A DNA stretch of 64,000 nucleotides from Formicarius rufipectus (Eukaryota; Chordata; Aves; Passeriformes; Formicariidae): contig VXAU01004938.1 in NCBI GenBank assembly GCA_013399695.1, forward strand, positions 2,616,018 to 2,680,017. The letters run 5' to 3'. The notes beneath the pieces are model-generated. The model did not search any database. It was not told where the DNA came from and worked only from the letters and a program-made list of their open reading frames with translations. The position numbers and the translations under genes were made by a program. Position 1 is the first letter of the stretch; every line of letters starts with the position of its first letter. This document shows positions 25,600 to 37,445 of the stretch, piece after piece.

Positions 25600-26579
25600 T
25601 TCATTACCCTGTTAAGTCTCAAATCATCTATGTGATGAGATACTTTGCAATATTTAGTGACTACAGGCACTATCAGCATTGCATACTGACTACCAAATTC
25701 AGAAGTCTACCAATAAAATGACACACACGTGTTTGCTTCAGGATGACTTGTCTACTTAGATGTTTTGAGAACATTATTGACTTTTTCTCCAGCTAGTCTG
25801 AACTGCAAGTAACAGAGGTATCTCACCCATCTTTCTTCATTTGACCATCTGGAACGGTTAAAAGTATCTCTCATAGTTCAGTTCCTGGATATCTACTGTC
25901 AACTGGAAACATTTAACTCTGCTTGTCCTCAGTTCATTTAACTCCCCCTGTGTTTGCTATTCAGAGTCTATCAATCCTCACTTGCCTTAACTCTATACTC
26001 AGTGTTGCTTCCTCCTACTTGTGATGTGAATTTTCCTCTACAGTTCCTCTCTGTTTAGTTCCTTGCATGAAACTTTCCTCTTTCCCTGAAAACAGGGCAG
26101 CTTGGTTGCTCAGATATCTTACATTGCCCCAGTGTTACCCAGTGATGGTACTTTTCCTTCCAGTCCAGAAATCCAGAGCACTCACCAATTTATATTTTAT
26201 CCATGGGAAGTTAGTTCATTCTGCCTACAGGATGGGGAAAACAAACAAACAAACAAAAAAAAAAGGAAAATCTGTTGCAGGGCACAAACACCACTCCATC
26301 ACCTGCCTTCCTAAAAAACAAGTACAGAAATAGAGAGAGGAAAATGTTCCACTCCCTGTTAAAAGGCCCTAAGAAATATTAGCTTAATTGTTATTTTCTG
26401 TTCACAGATTCACTAGTTTTATTCTAGGTCTTCCTGTTGTGACTGACACAGAGTAATTCAACACACACTCTGGCAATAAAATGCTCAAGCATTACAGTCA
26501 TAAGAAAAAGGTAAAATAAAATAATAAAAAAAGCCCTCTTCCCTTGTATTTATGCAAATAGGCCAGCTAAAGAGCCTGT

Positions 26580-26690
26580 TCAGAAAACAAAACAACAAAA
26601 AAAAAATCACCCCCCCAAAAACACTATTCCCAAAAAAAACCCAAACCAAAAACCAAACAAAAAAACAAACAAACAAAACAAATACCATCC
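26580..26690. repeat. A-rich low-complexity tract
   Basis: A long run of AACAAA, AAACC and CAAA units with a seven-base C-run near 26611. The apparent open frame rich in Lys, Thr and Asn over it is only low-complexity sequence. Confidence 0.85.
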
Positions 26691-26949
26691 TTACCAACCA
26701 ACAGTGCATAAATACCACTCACAGGCCATTTATCTTGAAGCCTAGTTCCCTTCTCTGCCCCCCCACCAAACACATTTTCTATTTGGAAGTTTTACAGGAT
26801 GCACATTCACATATACGTTACCAATTCAACTCCTGAGTTTTAATTTATAGGCCAATCCATTTCAGATATAGTAAGAAATTGCATTATTCCAACAAATAAA
26901 CTAGCCACTTCCTTTAATCCACTCAAGTTGTAAAATGGTTGCTTCAGTT

Positions 26950-27088
26950 GTCATGACACTGAAAAGAGTCCCTCCAAGACCTCTGTTTCATTTCCTCATG
27001 CTTTGAGAGCGATGCTCTTTTAGAAACTCCACAGTCTAACAGCACCAAAACGTGGACAATACTTGTCCATTGCTGTACTGTTTGCACA
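26950..27088 (-). repeat. Unidentified ~140-bp repeat, right copy of an inverted pair
   Basis: The reverse complement starts 'tgtgcaaacagtacagcaat' and ends 'gtcatgacaa', matching the copy 1.35 kb to the left in opposite orientation. The pair could be the long terminal inverted repeats of a non-autonomous DNA transposon, or two independent insertions of one family. Confidence 0.85.
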
Positions 27089-30000
27089 GCTCTGGGCAAT
27101 TTTGTCCATGCCAGATCTCAGAAGTCTTTATCTTATCTGTCATCTTCAGTCTCTGCAAAAATATTCATTATATAAGCTTTGAATAAGCTTCCGTTGGGTT
27201 TTAGAATACTTTATAAGCCTCAGACAATTTGGTTAAATGTCAGTAACATCATGTATAACAACCTCAAGAACCTCCAATCATAAAACTTAAGAGGATTTTT
27301 AACATGCAGTAATCGAAGGATAACTTGTCTTCCAAATGCTTTTATTTAGATTTTACATTGATTACACTTTCAGCTTTCTACAGGTCTATAAAGTGAAACA
27401 TACAAACACCCCAAAGCCACTCCTTAAAAAGAAGCTGCTGTCATTCCTCAAACCCCAGCAATTCAGACGTGCAGGCAAAGCACCATGATCATTACCTTTG
27501 GCAACAGCACAGATTACCATGGCATCTGACGATAACTGCACAATTCAACTGATGGGGCAGAGGCCAGACCTCCAGTCTGCTCAGCCCCTAGGGTGTCCCC
27601 CACAATGCTCAGCTCTCCCTGAAATGCCCTTCACGCAGTGCTGGGGCTCTTTTGCCTTAGTGACAAACTTAGGAGGCTGGTTTCAATGAAGGGATGGCTA
27701 CAGCTCCCTTCCACCAGGCCACCACTCGGTAACTCACCAGCCTCTCACTGTAGACAGCAACGCACAAAGGAGTGTGTGTACTGAAAAGCCTCACTGCTCA
27801 GCACAGAGCTCTGTGCCTGCAGAGCTGACCTGGGAATCATGAGTTTTCAAAACCAATCACTGCGTCCTCCCAAACAGGCTTTTGAAAAATCACGTTTCTC
27901 AGCTAGGACTTCACCTCTTTTTCACTTACATCTGCTATCTTACCTACATATGAGGCACAGCAGGTCCTTCTGGACTTCGTATGTGAGAAGGGATAAGCAG
28001 GGAAGACAATACATGAAAATCAGCATGTTCCCCAGCTTATTTCAAGTGGGAATTTTATTTGCCTTCCATTGAAAATTAGTACCACTTCTAATACAGAAAA
28101 GTAGTTGTGCTTCTGCCAGAGACTTACTACACCTTGGATCAACTCTTTATATAGGGTGTTGGTGTGAAAGTTGCGAGGGAAAACAAAAATTAAAAAAAAG
28201 AAACAAACACTCCTTTATTTTCCTCATAATCTGGTGGGGAGGCCTGGCCAGTGGGGACCACAAGGCAGTGCATTTCCACCTCCCAGGTAAAAAGTCATGT
28301 GGACACCAATCTCAGACTTTTGCATTTCATATTTCCATGTTATCATCATTCAGAACTACACGGGCTGTCACAGCCTATTCTGTAATTACACAGATTGCAC
28401 AGAAATACATTTTCCCCCCGAACATACTCTGTGTGCCACTATGATAGCACATTCAACAGCAAATTTCATCCAGCATATTGCTGCTCCAAATCAACATCTG
28501 GGACACAAATCGTATTAGAACAAAATCCTAGGCATTTAAAAAAATTCAATTTTTCCAAGTCTTTTAATATCCAGAATTTTTCAGCTAGCTGCTGTGGATA
28601 AGATTCATCTTTAGCATGCAGGTGAATAAACAGAGATTTAATTTTTCCCTTTTGATTGTGGGTTTACTTTATCTTCTATTGTAAGTTATAACTCTTCCAA
28701 GCACTGAAAACTGCAGGGATCCAACATAAAGGCATTCCAACAAAAACACAGTTCCAAATCCAGATCCACCCAAACCACTGAAGACAAAATATTATTGGTA
28801 GCACTGGAGCTAAAGAGGTGAAGATCCAGAACACTTTGTTTAAGACACAAAGTACAATGACATACAAGACAACTTTCTGTATGATGCATGGTATTTCACT
28901 TTACCTTTTCATACTTTTACTGAGCAATTTCTAAAAAGGTAGAAAAGACTGGGGAACACAAGGGAAAAAAAAAAAAAAAGTAGTTCAAGAAGGAGCTCAA
29001 GTCTTTCTTTTCAATTCCTGAAAGATGAAATGAAACATATTTTTGAAGTCACAGATATGCACTCTGAAGCTAGACAACCCATACAGAAATTCCAGCAGAA
29101 ATAAATAGAGGTAAAGACTACCTGTTACTTTCCTTGTTATATTAGGTACCACTAAACTAATGAATAGATGCTTAACTATTGATACTATCACATTTTATTG
29201 ATCAACAGGAACTGGCATGTGACAATAAACATTTGGCCAAGATTATAAATCTGGAACAGTGAAGAACATGCCTTATTCCTCTAGATAATGAAGCAGAGAA
29301 CACACTGCTTAGTGTTTCATAAATACCAGTCAGCTGAAATATCACATAGCACGTAAATGGAGGGTTTTGCTTTTTTGCTTTTTAGTAACATTATTAAACT
29401 GAAAGGTACAGAAAGTTGTAGCCTCTAAGAGCCACAAAATTCAAGATTTAGATAGTTGTGAATAGTCTGTAAGATTTAACATCCTTGGATACAAATAGCT
29501 GAGTCGGAAAGGTCAAAATGCATGTAAGATTATATTCACAGTTTCAGAAGTTTTGCAGAAAAATGTTGCAGAGCAGAAACATGCTCTGGGCAAAGCTTCA
29601 GTGGAGACCTGTACATGCAGATTTGCCAGATGTCCAAGCCTGATGGAGGCAACCTGGGTTTCAGGTTAGGCATTAGGTTGAGAACAAAACTTGGATCACA
29701 CAGAAGTAAAACTGCTCCTCACAGTATTGCAGAGAACTAAACTGGTAGTCTTCTGATAGGAATGACAAGTCTGTAGAGAAACTGATTTGGGTACTGTGAA
29801 GACACAGCTCTGCATTTTCTCAGCTACAACAGCTGACAGTAGTTAATTACTATGTTTCCATTAGAAAATTGATAGCACTTAAAGGTCCCAGGCTGACTTC
29901 TTGGGCTGAATCCACTTAAACTCTACTGAAGCACTAGGCAGGGAGGAAATACTGTTTTCTCCTTGTTCAGGAAGGAAATTCAAAGCTAGATGGATGCTGT

Positions 30001-30439
30001 GGTTACTCCAACAGTTTCTCAGTTTCAGTAAGTCCAGGGCTCCAAGTGGCATCACAATGTTCCTGAACAGTTTAAGGAAGGCACAGCCATTTCAAGCCAC
30101 ACTTGGATAAAGCCCAACTAACCTAGTCTGGCATCACACCTGATCCTGCTTTGAGCACGAGATTGCTTAATGAAAGTCCCATCTCCTGCCAGAGAGGTCA
30201 GTGCCAGGCTGACTCACCCTGTGGTCCCATGACCAGCATCTCATGTATCTAATCTCACTTGTCACTTGAAGAAGAAGACAGTTTGAGCTACATGAATTGC
30301 AACACACTTCTGATGGCGGAGGAACAGGTAACAAAGCACATGGGGACATGGAAAGTTTTCTGCATGTACAGATATATTCCTTTTTACAGGAGGTCCCACA
30401 AAGGGAAGCATCACAATGTAAAAGACACTAAGCTATTAA
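27089..30439. other. Unassigned intronic stretch
   Basis: I see no recognisable repeat family or exon here. The segment 27490-27840 is somewhat GC-richer than its surroundings. There is a 16-base A-run at 28964-28979. Confidence 0.5.
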
Positions 30440-30890
30440 GGAGCATACAAAGGAGGTCAAATGAAGATGGGGAAGGGCCTTGAGGGGAAGCTCTGTGAGA
30501 AGCAGCTGAGGGCACTTGGTCTGTTCAGCCTGGAGAAGAGGAGACTGAAGGGAGACACTGCAGTTACAACTTCATCCTGAGGACAGGAGGAGGGGAAGAC
30601 ACTGATCTCTTCTGTGTGGTGACCAGTGACAGGACCCGAGTTTGTGTCAGGGGAGATTTACATTGGATATTAGAAAGAGGTTCTTCACCCAGAGGGTGGT
30701 TGGCCACGAACAGACTCCCCAGGGAAGTGGTCACAGCAGCAAGCCTGACAGAGTTCAAGAAACAATTGGATGATACTCTCAGGCACATGGTGTGACTCTT
30801 GGGAATGGTCCTGTCCAGGGCTGGGGACTGGACTCAGTGATCTTTGTGGGTCCCTTTCCAATTCAGCGTGTTCTGTGGTCTGTGACATAC
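30440..30890 (+). repeat. CR1 LINE 3' end, well preserved
   Basis: Contains 'agcagctgagggcacttggt', 'ctgttcagcctggagaagag', 'gtggtgaccagtgacaggac', 'ttcttcacccagagggtggt' and ends with 'cacatggtgtgactcttggg' then 'gggtccctttccaattcagc'. This is the last part of CR1 ORF2 (..LFSLEKRR..., ..FFTQRVV...) plus the 3'UTR of the subfamily ending in 'CAACTCAGC.T.TTCTATG'. The same subfamily provides the guest copy at 37272-37445. Confidence 0.9.
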
Positions 30891-31564
30891 CAACAAATGA
30901 AATGGAAACAAAGCATTTTGGAAATACACTGTAATTGCAAATAAGGGAACTAAAAGGCTACCTTCACAGCTGGACGTATCTTCTCCCACACAAAGTGAGT
31001 CATCTTAAGTGAAAAAAGCTCACCAGAAAAAAGACCTCTAGTTAGGTATGCAGCTCAGCTCAAATGAGATTAAATTCAGGAAAGCACAAGACAATATTCA
31101 CCAGGGTCCAATAACTTGTAAACATCTTACCTGAGAGGTACCTTTTGAAAAGAGCAGGGACACATTAGTTATAAATCACACACAGTCTCACACTTCAGGA
31201 CCAAGCTGGTGACCTGAAGAGGTTACCAATTTTTACAAGCAACCAGCAAATATATCTTCCCAAGAATGAAGGAAAATTATTTTTCTTCCTCTGAATGATC
31301 ATAAGGAAGGGGAGATAATCAAAATACAAACTTGTGTCTAATTTATAAATGTCATACTCAGAGTCAAGGTAGTTATCAGATTCCACCTAGAAAGGAATCT
31401 TCTTTCATCAAATCAGCATAGACTTGCAGCATGTGGCATCGTTTACTAGCTGGGACTGTCTGGGCAATTTTCATTTAGTTGATTGTCACTTTTCCAAGGA
31501 CCTGAAATGTTTTTTGACTACTTGGTCACTGCTGTAGTCTGTGACACATAGTTTAGTAACCTGT

Positions 31565-32172
31565 TCAGTGTCTACAGAGCCGTCATACTGTCCACTCTTC
31601 TCTATGGGTCTGAATCTTGGGTCATCTACCGCCACGACCTGCGACTCCTCGAACTCTTCCACCAGCGCTGCCTCCGTACAATCCTAAACATCCACTGGTC
31701 CGATTATGTGACTAATGTGTCCATTCTGGAACAGGCAGAGGTCACCAGTATCGAGGCCATGCTGCTGAGAACGCAGCTGTGCTGGGCAGGGCACGCCTCC
31801 AGGATGGAGGATCACCGCCTCCCTAAGATTGTGCTCTGCAGTGAACTCGCCACCGGCTGCCGCAAGAGAGGAGGCCCAAAGAAGAGATACAAGGACTCAC
31901 TGAAACAACACCTCAGCCTTGGCCATATTGACCACCATCAGTGGTCCACCCTGGCCTCCAATCGGGAGACGTGGAGACACACAATCTATAACACTGCTGT
32001 CTCCTTTGAAACAGCACACAGAATCAGTCTGGAGGAGAAAAGACACCACAGAAAGAACCGTGCCTTGACAGTGCCACCAATGGAGACTTTCTGCTGTGCC
32101 TTTTGCAACCAGATCTGCCTATCTCACATTGGCCTTATCAGCCATCAGCGCACTTGCAGCAAGGGTGGGTAA
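31565..32172 (+). pseudogene. 3' fragment of an RTE-type endonuclease/reverse transcriptase ORF
   Basis: About 200 codons remain, all in one frame from the insertion edge to the TAA. The segments in order are VYRAVILSTLLYGSESWVIY (end of the RT/thumb region), then LLELFHQRCLRTILNIHWSD, a WAGHASRMEDHRLPKIVL block, KRGGPKKRYKDSLKQHLS, a WSTLASNRETWRHTIY block, a basic EEKRHHRKNR stretch and finally a zinc-binding end C-A-F-C ... H-Q-R-T-C with spacing CX2CX12HX3C. The endonuclease and catalytic RT motifs are missing because of 5' truncation, so it cannot transpose. The absence of stops or frameshifts implies recent insertion. There is no evidence that it is expressed as a host protein. Confidence 0.8.
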
Positions 32173-32218
32173 AACCCTCCCAAATCTTTGTTTGCGAAGT
32201 CTAGCCGTGATGATGATG
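31565..32218 (+). mobile_element. RTE-like non-LTR retrotransposon, 5'-truncated, with target-site duplication
   Basis: The element starts at 31565 inside the coding region and ends in a short trinucleotide tail, 'gatgatgatg' (about 32208-32218). It is flanked by an exact 10-bp direct repeat AGTAACCTGT, at 31555-31564 and 32219-32228, the signature of target-primed reverse transcription. The open frame is uninterrupted to its stop at 32170-32172. The protein has the post-RT segment with LLYGSESW, then H-Q-R-C-L-R, and a terminal zinc knuckle. The (GAT)n-like tail instead of CR1's octamer, and the LYGSESW motif, point to the RTE/BovB group rather than CR1. Family placement is from motif memory. 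AviRTE, an RTE reported from several bird lineages, is the obvious candidate, but a crocodilian- or turtle-type RTE is not excluded. Confidence 0.85.
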
Positions 32219-32369
32219 AGTAACCTGTGAATTGAAGTACTTAGTGCCAGTCTGAGCCTTTAGTCTACATACATCTGAGTAAAAGGTAATAATACTTGCC
32301 AATATATTTTAATAACAGGCCTTTCTTGTCATAGAAAAACAAATTATGATATGCTAAATAAATTACTTT

Positions 32370-32395
32370 TTTTTTTTTTTTACCTTTTTTTTCCC
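32370..32395. repeat. T-rich low-complexity
   Basis: T-runs of about 14 and 8 bases separated by ACC, lying between the RTE insertion and the LTR. Otherwise 32229-32642 holds nothing identified. Confidence 0.7.
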
Positions 32396-32647
32396 CGATT
32401 TATTAAAAAGGCTGTACCTCTTGAGGGGTAGAAAGAAGTAGTCAAGGGAGTCCTCAGCTTTGGACAAGACACACCCAGGTTCAAGCAATGAATCAGACAC
32501 AGTTGTTTTGATGATTGGACAAATAACTTAGGTTATTTTTTTTTTTACCTCTCTCATTCTTAAAACTGAGATAATAGAACTTCACTATCTCAGAAGGAGT
32601 GCCAGTGGCTTAAAGGAGGAAGTTACATGGGCTTATATTTTACTTTA

Positions 32648-33430
32648 TGTCATGGGTTTCCATAGCTGAATTTTAGTAGAAAAGTAGAAGTACTTTAGTA
32701 GAAGCTGCTAGAAGTTTCTCCTGTCCTGTTGAGCTAATTAAAATTATAGTTACGCCTCTGCGATACATATGCAAGAATTGGAGTGTTTGCGCAGTTGAAA
32801 ATTCCAGCTTTGAGATAACAACGCAGACAGACAGAGACCAAGGTCAGAAGAAGAAGAAGAGCAGGAGGAGGCGAAGAAGAACCATGCTGGAGCAGGGGGA
32901 GGGGGGGGAAGGACTGAAAGCTATTTCCCCCCCTCCCCCCAAGCCCGTGGAGATCTATTGGGGTTTGGAGACCCCCTGAAGGAGACCCCTGCAGCCCCTG
33001 AAGNCTGTCTCCCATGGGAGGGACCCCACAGGAGCAGGGGAAAGATTAAGAGCTTCATGGCCCCCCTGCAAACCGTGGTGGAGCACGGTGTCCCAACTGC
33101 AGCCCACAGAAACCCCATGGAGTGACCCACAGGACAAGACCAAGGCCAGCAGCACGACCACCACCTGCGAAACTCTCATTCCCTGCTCTCTCGAACTGTT
33201 GGAGGGAGGGAGGAGTGGGAGAAGTGTTCTTAAGACTGATTTATTTCTTACCTTTTAGTTTTAGTTCTTATCTTGTTAGTAATAAATTTAAGTATTTAGC
33301 TACTCTGAGTTTGTTTTGCCATTATCTCTCAGCTGTTTTTTTTTCTTTCCTTTTTTCCCCTTTCCCTCATGGAAGGAAAGGGGGGGGGAAGCCTGGAGGT
33401 TTTGGGTGGACAGTGGGTGAAACCACGACA
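32648..33430 (+). mobile_element. Solo LTR of an endogenous retrovirus (ERVL-like by features)
   Basis: The 783-bp element starts TGTCATGG and ends CCACGACA, an imperfect terminal inverted repeat with the universal TG...CA ends. It is flanked by an exact 5-bp duplication CTTTA at 32643-32647 and 33431-33435. A polyadenylation signal AATAAA sits at 33281-33286, about 145 bp before the 3' end, as expected for an R/U5 boundary, which sets the plus orientation. The U3 part includes purine-rich and G-rich/C-rich runs (32850-32945) and one N (33004). There is no internal retroviral gene on either side, so it is a recombination-derived solo LTR. A 5-bp duplication fits ERVL or some gammaretrovirus-like groups; the class is inferred. 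Confidence 0.88.
33281..33286 (+). promoter_or_regulatory. LTR polyadenylation signal AATAAA
   Basis: A canonical hexamer inside the solo LTR, opposite in sense to RSPO2. Confidence 0.6.
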
Positions 33431-33435
33431 CTTTA

Positions 33436-36400
33436 GAAAAATAGAGAGAGAAAAGGAGAAACAAATCTGTTAAAAAAATGGAAAAATTTAATTTCTGGAG
33501 GATTTCACAGAAAAGAAATGATTCCTCCAAAGTTCTCCCATCAGCTCTCAAAACACTTAATTCTTGAAACCACTGGAGGTAGAAATTGCTTAAGCCCCTG
33601 AAAGAAACAACTACTGAAAAATTTTTTAAAAACCTGGAAGCTCAATAAATACTTTGATATTCAACCAGGTTTTTATTTTTTTATTTCAATGGCTATACAT
33701 TAACAGTCTGCAATAATTTCCACTAAGTCAGTAGCAGCCAGGAACACTCCAGTTATGAGTCTCCTGGTACAGTTTTCTCAATGATTAATGTTTGTTGATA
33801 GTTTTCCAGAAAGGAAGGACTGCATAGTACTGCCTTGGTGCAACTATGGTCTTTAACTCAACTTGCTAAGTCATCTCATGACTACAACTCCCGTTACTAG
33901 ATTTTTTTGACTCAAAGTAATTAACTGGAAAGAAAAATTATCTTCCCACTGAAAGCAGATGATGAGTTTTCTGTAACAACAGGCAAAAACTCTCTAAGAA
34001 CAGGACTACTAGGAAAGCCTTTGGAGAGCCAAAGTGACATCATCTGAGTAAATAATATCCCTAGCCACGCTGTCATTTAACAAGAGCAGCCTAAAAATTA
34101 GTAGTACTAAATGTGCTGCCATATATATTTGTCCAAAATCCCCTACTAGGGCCTCTCCCCCAAAGAAAATTAACATTCTTCATTCACAAAGCTATGTGTA
34201 AAAAAAGTCTTTGTGTGGATAGGTCTGGGGTCTAAAACAAGAAGTCAAAATGACTGAGAAGGAATTCACTTCCTTGCATATGGTAATGAAAGCTCGGGTC
34301 CTGGGAAGGAGAGTGCACTCAAATAACCCCATAACACACCTGCTTTCTTCACAGTTATTTCATAGGAAAAAGGAAAATACTTAAACATATCTCTCACTTT
34401 GTAGCTCAGACTTACTTCAGTTTATAGTTTCATAAGATTTTTAGGAGGTATTTGTAACATAAACATTTCAGCTGAGAACCATAAGCACATTTTCATCTCT
34501 ACCACAAGAGGCACATTTTTAGGAACTTATGAGACTTCCTTTGCCTCTGTAAAAAACAACATTAAACACATATGATTTTATATTTGAACACTTAACTATT
34601 TAAACTGAAACCTCAAATTACATAATCTCTGTGGTGTTGGGCTTTTCAGTTTCTTCCTGACATTGTGAAGCATACAGAAAACATGTACATTTTTTAAAAA
34701 CGGCATAAATAAGACAGTATAGCTCCTCTCCAAAACATGACTGCCAAAACAACAGTGGTGTTCCACACTTGTGTTTCAAAGATTTGCAGAATAGTTTGTT
34801 CAAGTTATGACCATGTGTGTGTATACACATGCATACGTACTCCCTGACAAAACCAACCATACCAAACAAATAAATAAATCATGCCATACTAGGTGCTTGT
34901 ATTTCCCTCAAATATTTTGTATTCATTATGCTCTCTATTAAAACACTTAAAAACATGGCCTTCATAATTAAATACGTAAACAAAAGCAAAATATAGGTTG
35001 CCTGTGCAGTTTTATTTCATTATTTTTTAAACATACAAGCATTTTTTGTCACAATGACAGTTTTGCAAAGCCAACAAGACAACCACTTTCTAATGCTATG
35101 AAGTTAGAATTACAGAGAATGTATGTAAAACAGTCTCACAGAAGACTTTATAAAAGATTTTTAATATTTGCAAGATTATATTATTTATTTTTTTAATTTA
35201 AAACATAATCACCATGCCTCAATATAGCACTATTAACTGTTACCTAAACACTCATTTTCAGCATCTAATATTACATTTTTAAGATACAGCATAATCCTAA
35301 ACACAAGGCAACTCCTAATTTTAGTGTTCTCTTATGCCTAGTAAGCAACATCAGGCTCTCCTTACATTCAGGGTCATGGGACAAGACTCAGTGGTCCAGC
35401 TCAGTAAGATCAAGCACCTGGCATCATCTCCATGAAGGGAGAAGCATGGAAGCATCAGGCCCTGGACACACAGCAATTGCCAGTGCCTCCACGTGGAGCT
35501 CCAAATTCCTGGCTTAGCACAACTGCCTCCACACTGGTCATCACAGGTCATCACCTTTTCATCACTGATGAAAAGTTTGTGATTACAATCAACCCTGTAC
35601 CAGCAGACTTGTCTCCAGCTACTATCTCTTTACACCTGAGCAAGAGCATATCCTGAGCCTGAATTCAAGGCATACAAAAAGATAAACTGATGGTAACTTT
35701 GGGGCTGTCTTCCTTTAAGAACAACAATTTGTCTTAATCTTCTGGCATGTAAAATGAAACAGATAAGCATCTGACCAAGATAAAAAACAAAGTAGATTTG
35801 GAATCACCACGGAAAATGCAGGAGAGAATCACGAGTGATTATCAGACTTAAATATTTCATTGCAGCCAGAGGAGAAGACTGGATCGTGGAAACAGCTTCC
35901 CCTCTCTGTAAGCTTTCTGCAGGGATTGTTTGATGATGCAGTGCAGTCTGGTCAGATTAGGATTCTGGTAAAAAGTTATCAAATATCCTTCAGAGAGGGA
36001 ATGAAAGGGGAGTGGGGGAAAAGGGATATATAAATAGATATGTAGATATACATATATATGTACAAAAATAATGGCACCTTCCTATGCCCATTCTCTCTCT
36101 CCTGCACTCCTCATATATATCACCATTCCCCATGGAGCTACTAAACTCAGTGTATAGCCCCTTACAATTACTATAACCATCTGATTTTTATAACTTCCCA
36201 CTCCAGGCTTTCATTAACCCCAGACTCACTTGATGCCAAGTCTTCCTTCCTGGAGCACCAAGGCTATGTGTGGAGTCCAGCTGGCGAGTCAGGGAGACGT
36301 CGTAAATTGGAAGAATGTGCTGGAGCTACTTAAAGTTGTGGTGAACCAAAGGAAAAGGACCAATTGCACAAAAGATTTAGGAAATGGATAGAAGGTGTTA

Positions 36401-37139
36401 AAATATCTATCAAGAGCATAATTTGTGAAATGACATCCAGAAGGAAAGAAAACCTAACACTAAAGACAAACCAAAATCATCCATCCAGACCTGATTCTGC
36501 ACAGCAACCCATAAAAGCAGACCCCAAACAGTCACCATACACCTATTGTCATACATTTCCTGACTTCTAGAAATGCATAACAACAGAAAGCAGCAGATTT
36601 CCCCATCTTATTGATGTGCCTCTAATTTACAGCTGCCAGACTTTAATTGCTTTTCAGCAACGACCTTACATGGCATGTCTTGGCTGGGAACATATTTTTA
36701 TAGCCAGTTATAGCTCCCTTTCCAAATGGAAACACTGACAGGTTTCTAATTCCAAAAATATTATCAGGAACCATAACAATATGAGTCTGATTTAAAACAT
36801 AGCCTGTGACCTGGAAAGTAATTTTTAACACTTTGTGTGCTTTTTCAGGGTGGGTTAAACGTAAAAATTAGAAACTGAAAAAGAATCCCAGGTGACAAAA
36901 ATGCACAGATTTCCCTCGCTCTCCACTGTGGTCCTCATTGAACAGCTGCCTCCTTCACCTCCAAAGATGGAGAGAAAGAGAAATTGTGGCATATACCTGC
37001 ACAAAAATATTGTGCTATGCTTAGCTCTGCTTTGTTGCAAGCATTGTAAAACATTCATTTTAATCAAGCTTTAAAAAAATTAGTTAATTCAAATGTGGGA
37101 AAAAAAAACAAAAGGATGCTCAAACAATTTCAGAGAACC
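33436..37139. other. Unassigned intronic stretch
   Basis: AT-rich sequence without a repeat I can name. Short AT dinucleotide-rich patches occur near 36025-36062. Open frames are all under 85 codons. Confidence 0.5.
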
Positions 37140-37271
37140 TATAAAACCATTTGGGTTCGAAGGGAGCTTTAAAGGTCATGCAGTTCCAATGCCCTGCAAT
37201 AAGCAGGGACATCTTCAACTAGAGCAGGTTGCTCAGAGCCCTGTTTAATCTGACCTTGAATGTTTCTAGGG
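37140..37271 (-). repeat. CR1 LINE 3' end (host copy, outer part)
   Basis: The plus strand reads 'accatttgggttcgaaggga', 'gctttaaaggtcatgcagtt' and 'gagcaggttgctcagagccc' then 'tgaccttgaatgtttctagg'. This is the reverse complement of the standard CR1 3'UTR. The element breaks off at 'tttctaggg' and resumes at about 37446. Confidence 0.88.
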
Positions 37272-37445
37272 AATCACAGAATATGCTGAGTTGAAAGGGA
37301 TCCATAGGGATCATGGAGTCCAACTCTTAGCCCTGTACAGGACCACCCTCAAGAATCACACCATGTGTCTGAAAGTTTTGTCCAAACACTTCTTGAACTC
37401 TGGAGGCGTGGTGCTGTGACCACTTCTCTGGGGAGCCTGCTCCAA
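37272..37445 (-). mobile_element. CR1 LINE 3' end nested in another CR1
   Basis: Begins 'gaatcacagaatatgctgag' and passes 'gggatcatggagtccaactc', 'gaatcacaccatgtgtctga' and 'cacttcttgaactctggagg' to '...tggggagcctgctcca'. This is the complement of the CR1 subfamily tail also seen at 30720-30890. It separates two parts of an older CR1, so it inserted later. The right junction is ambiguous by a few bases. Confidence 0.8.

Noticed and set aside
26485..26836. Overlapping frames rich in Lys/Thr/Asn or Phe/Val
   Set aside because: Produced by A-rich low-complexity DNA.
32870..33436. Gly/Pro-rich frames on both strands
   Set aside because: Fully explained by the solo LTR, which carries no gene.
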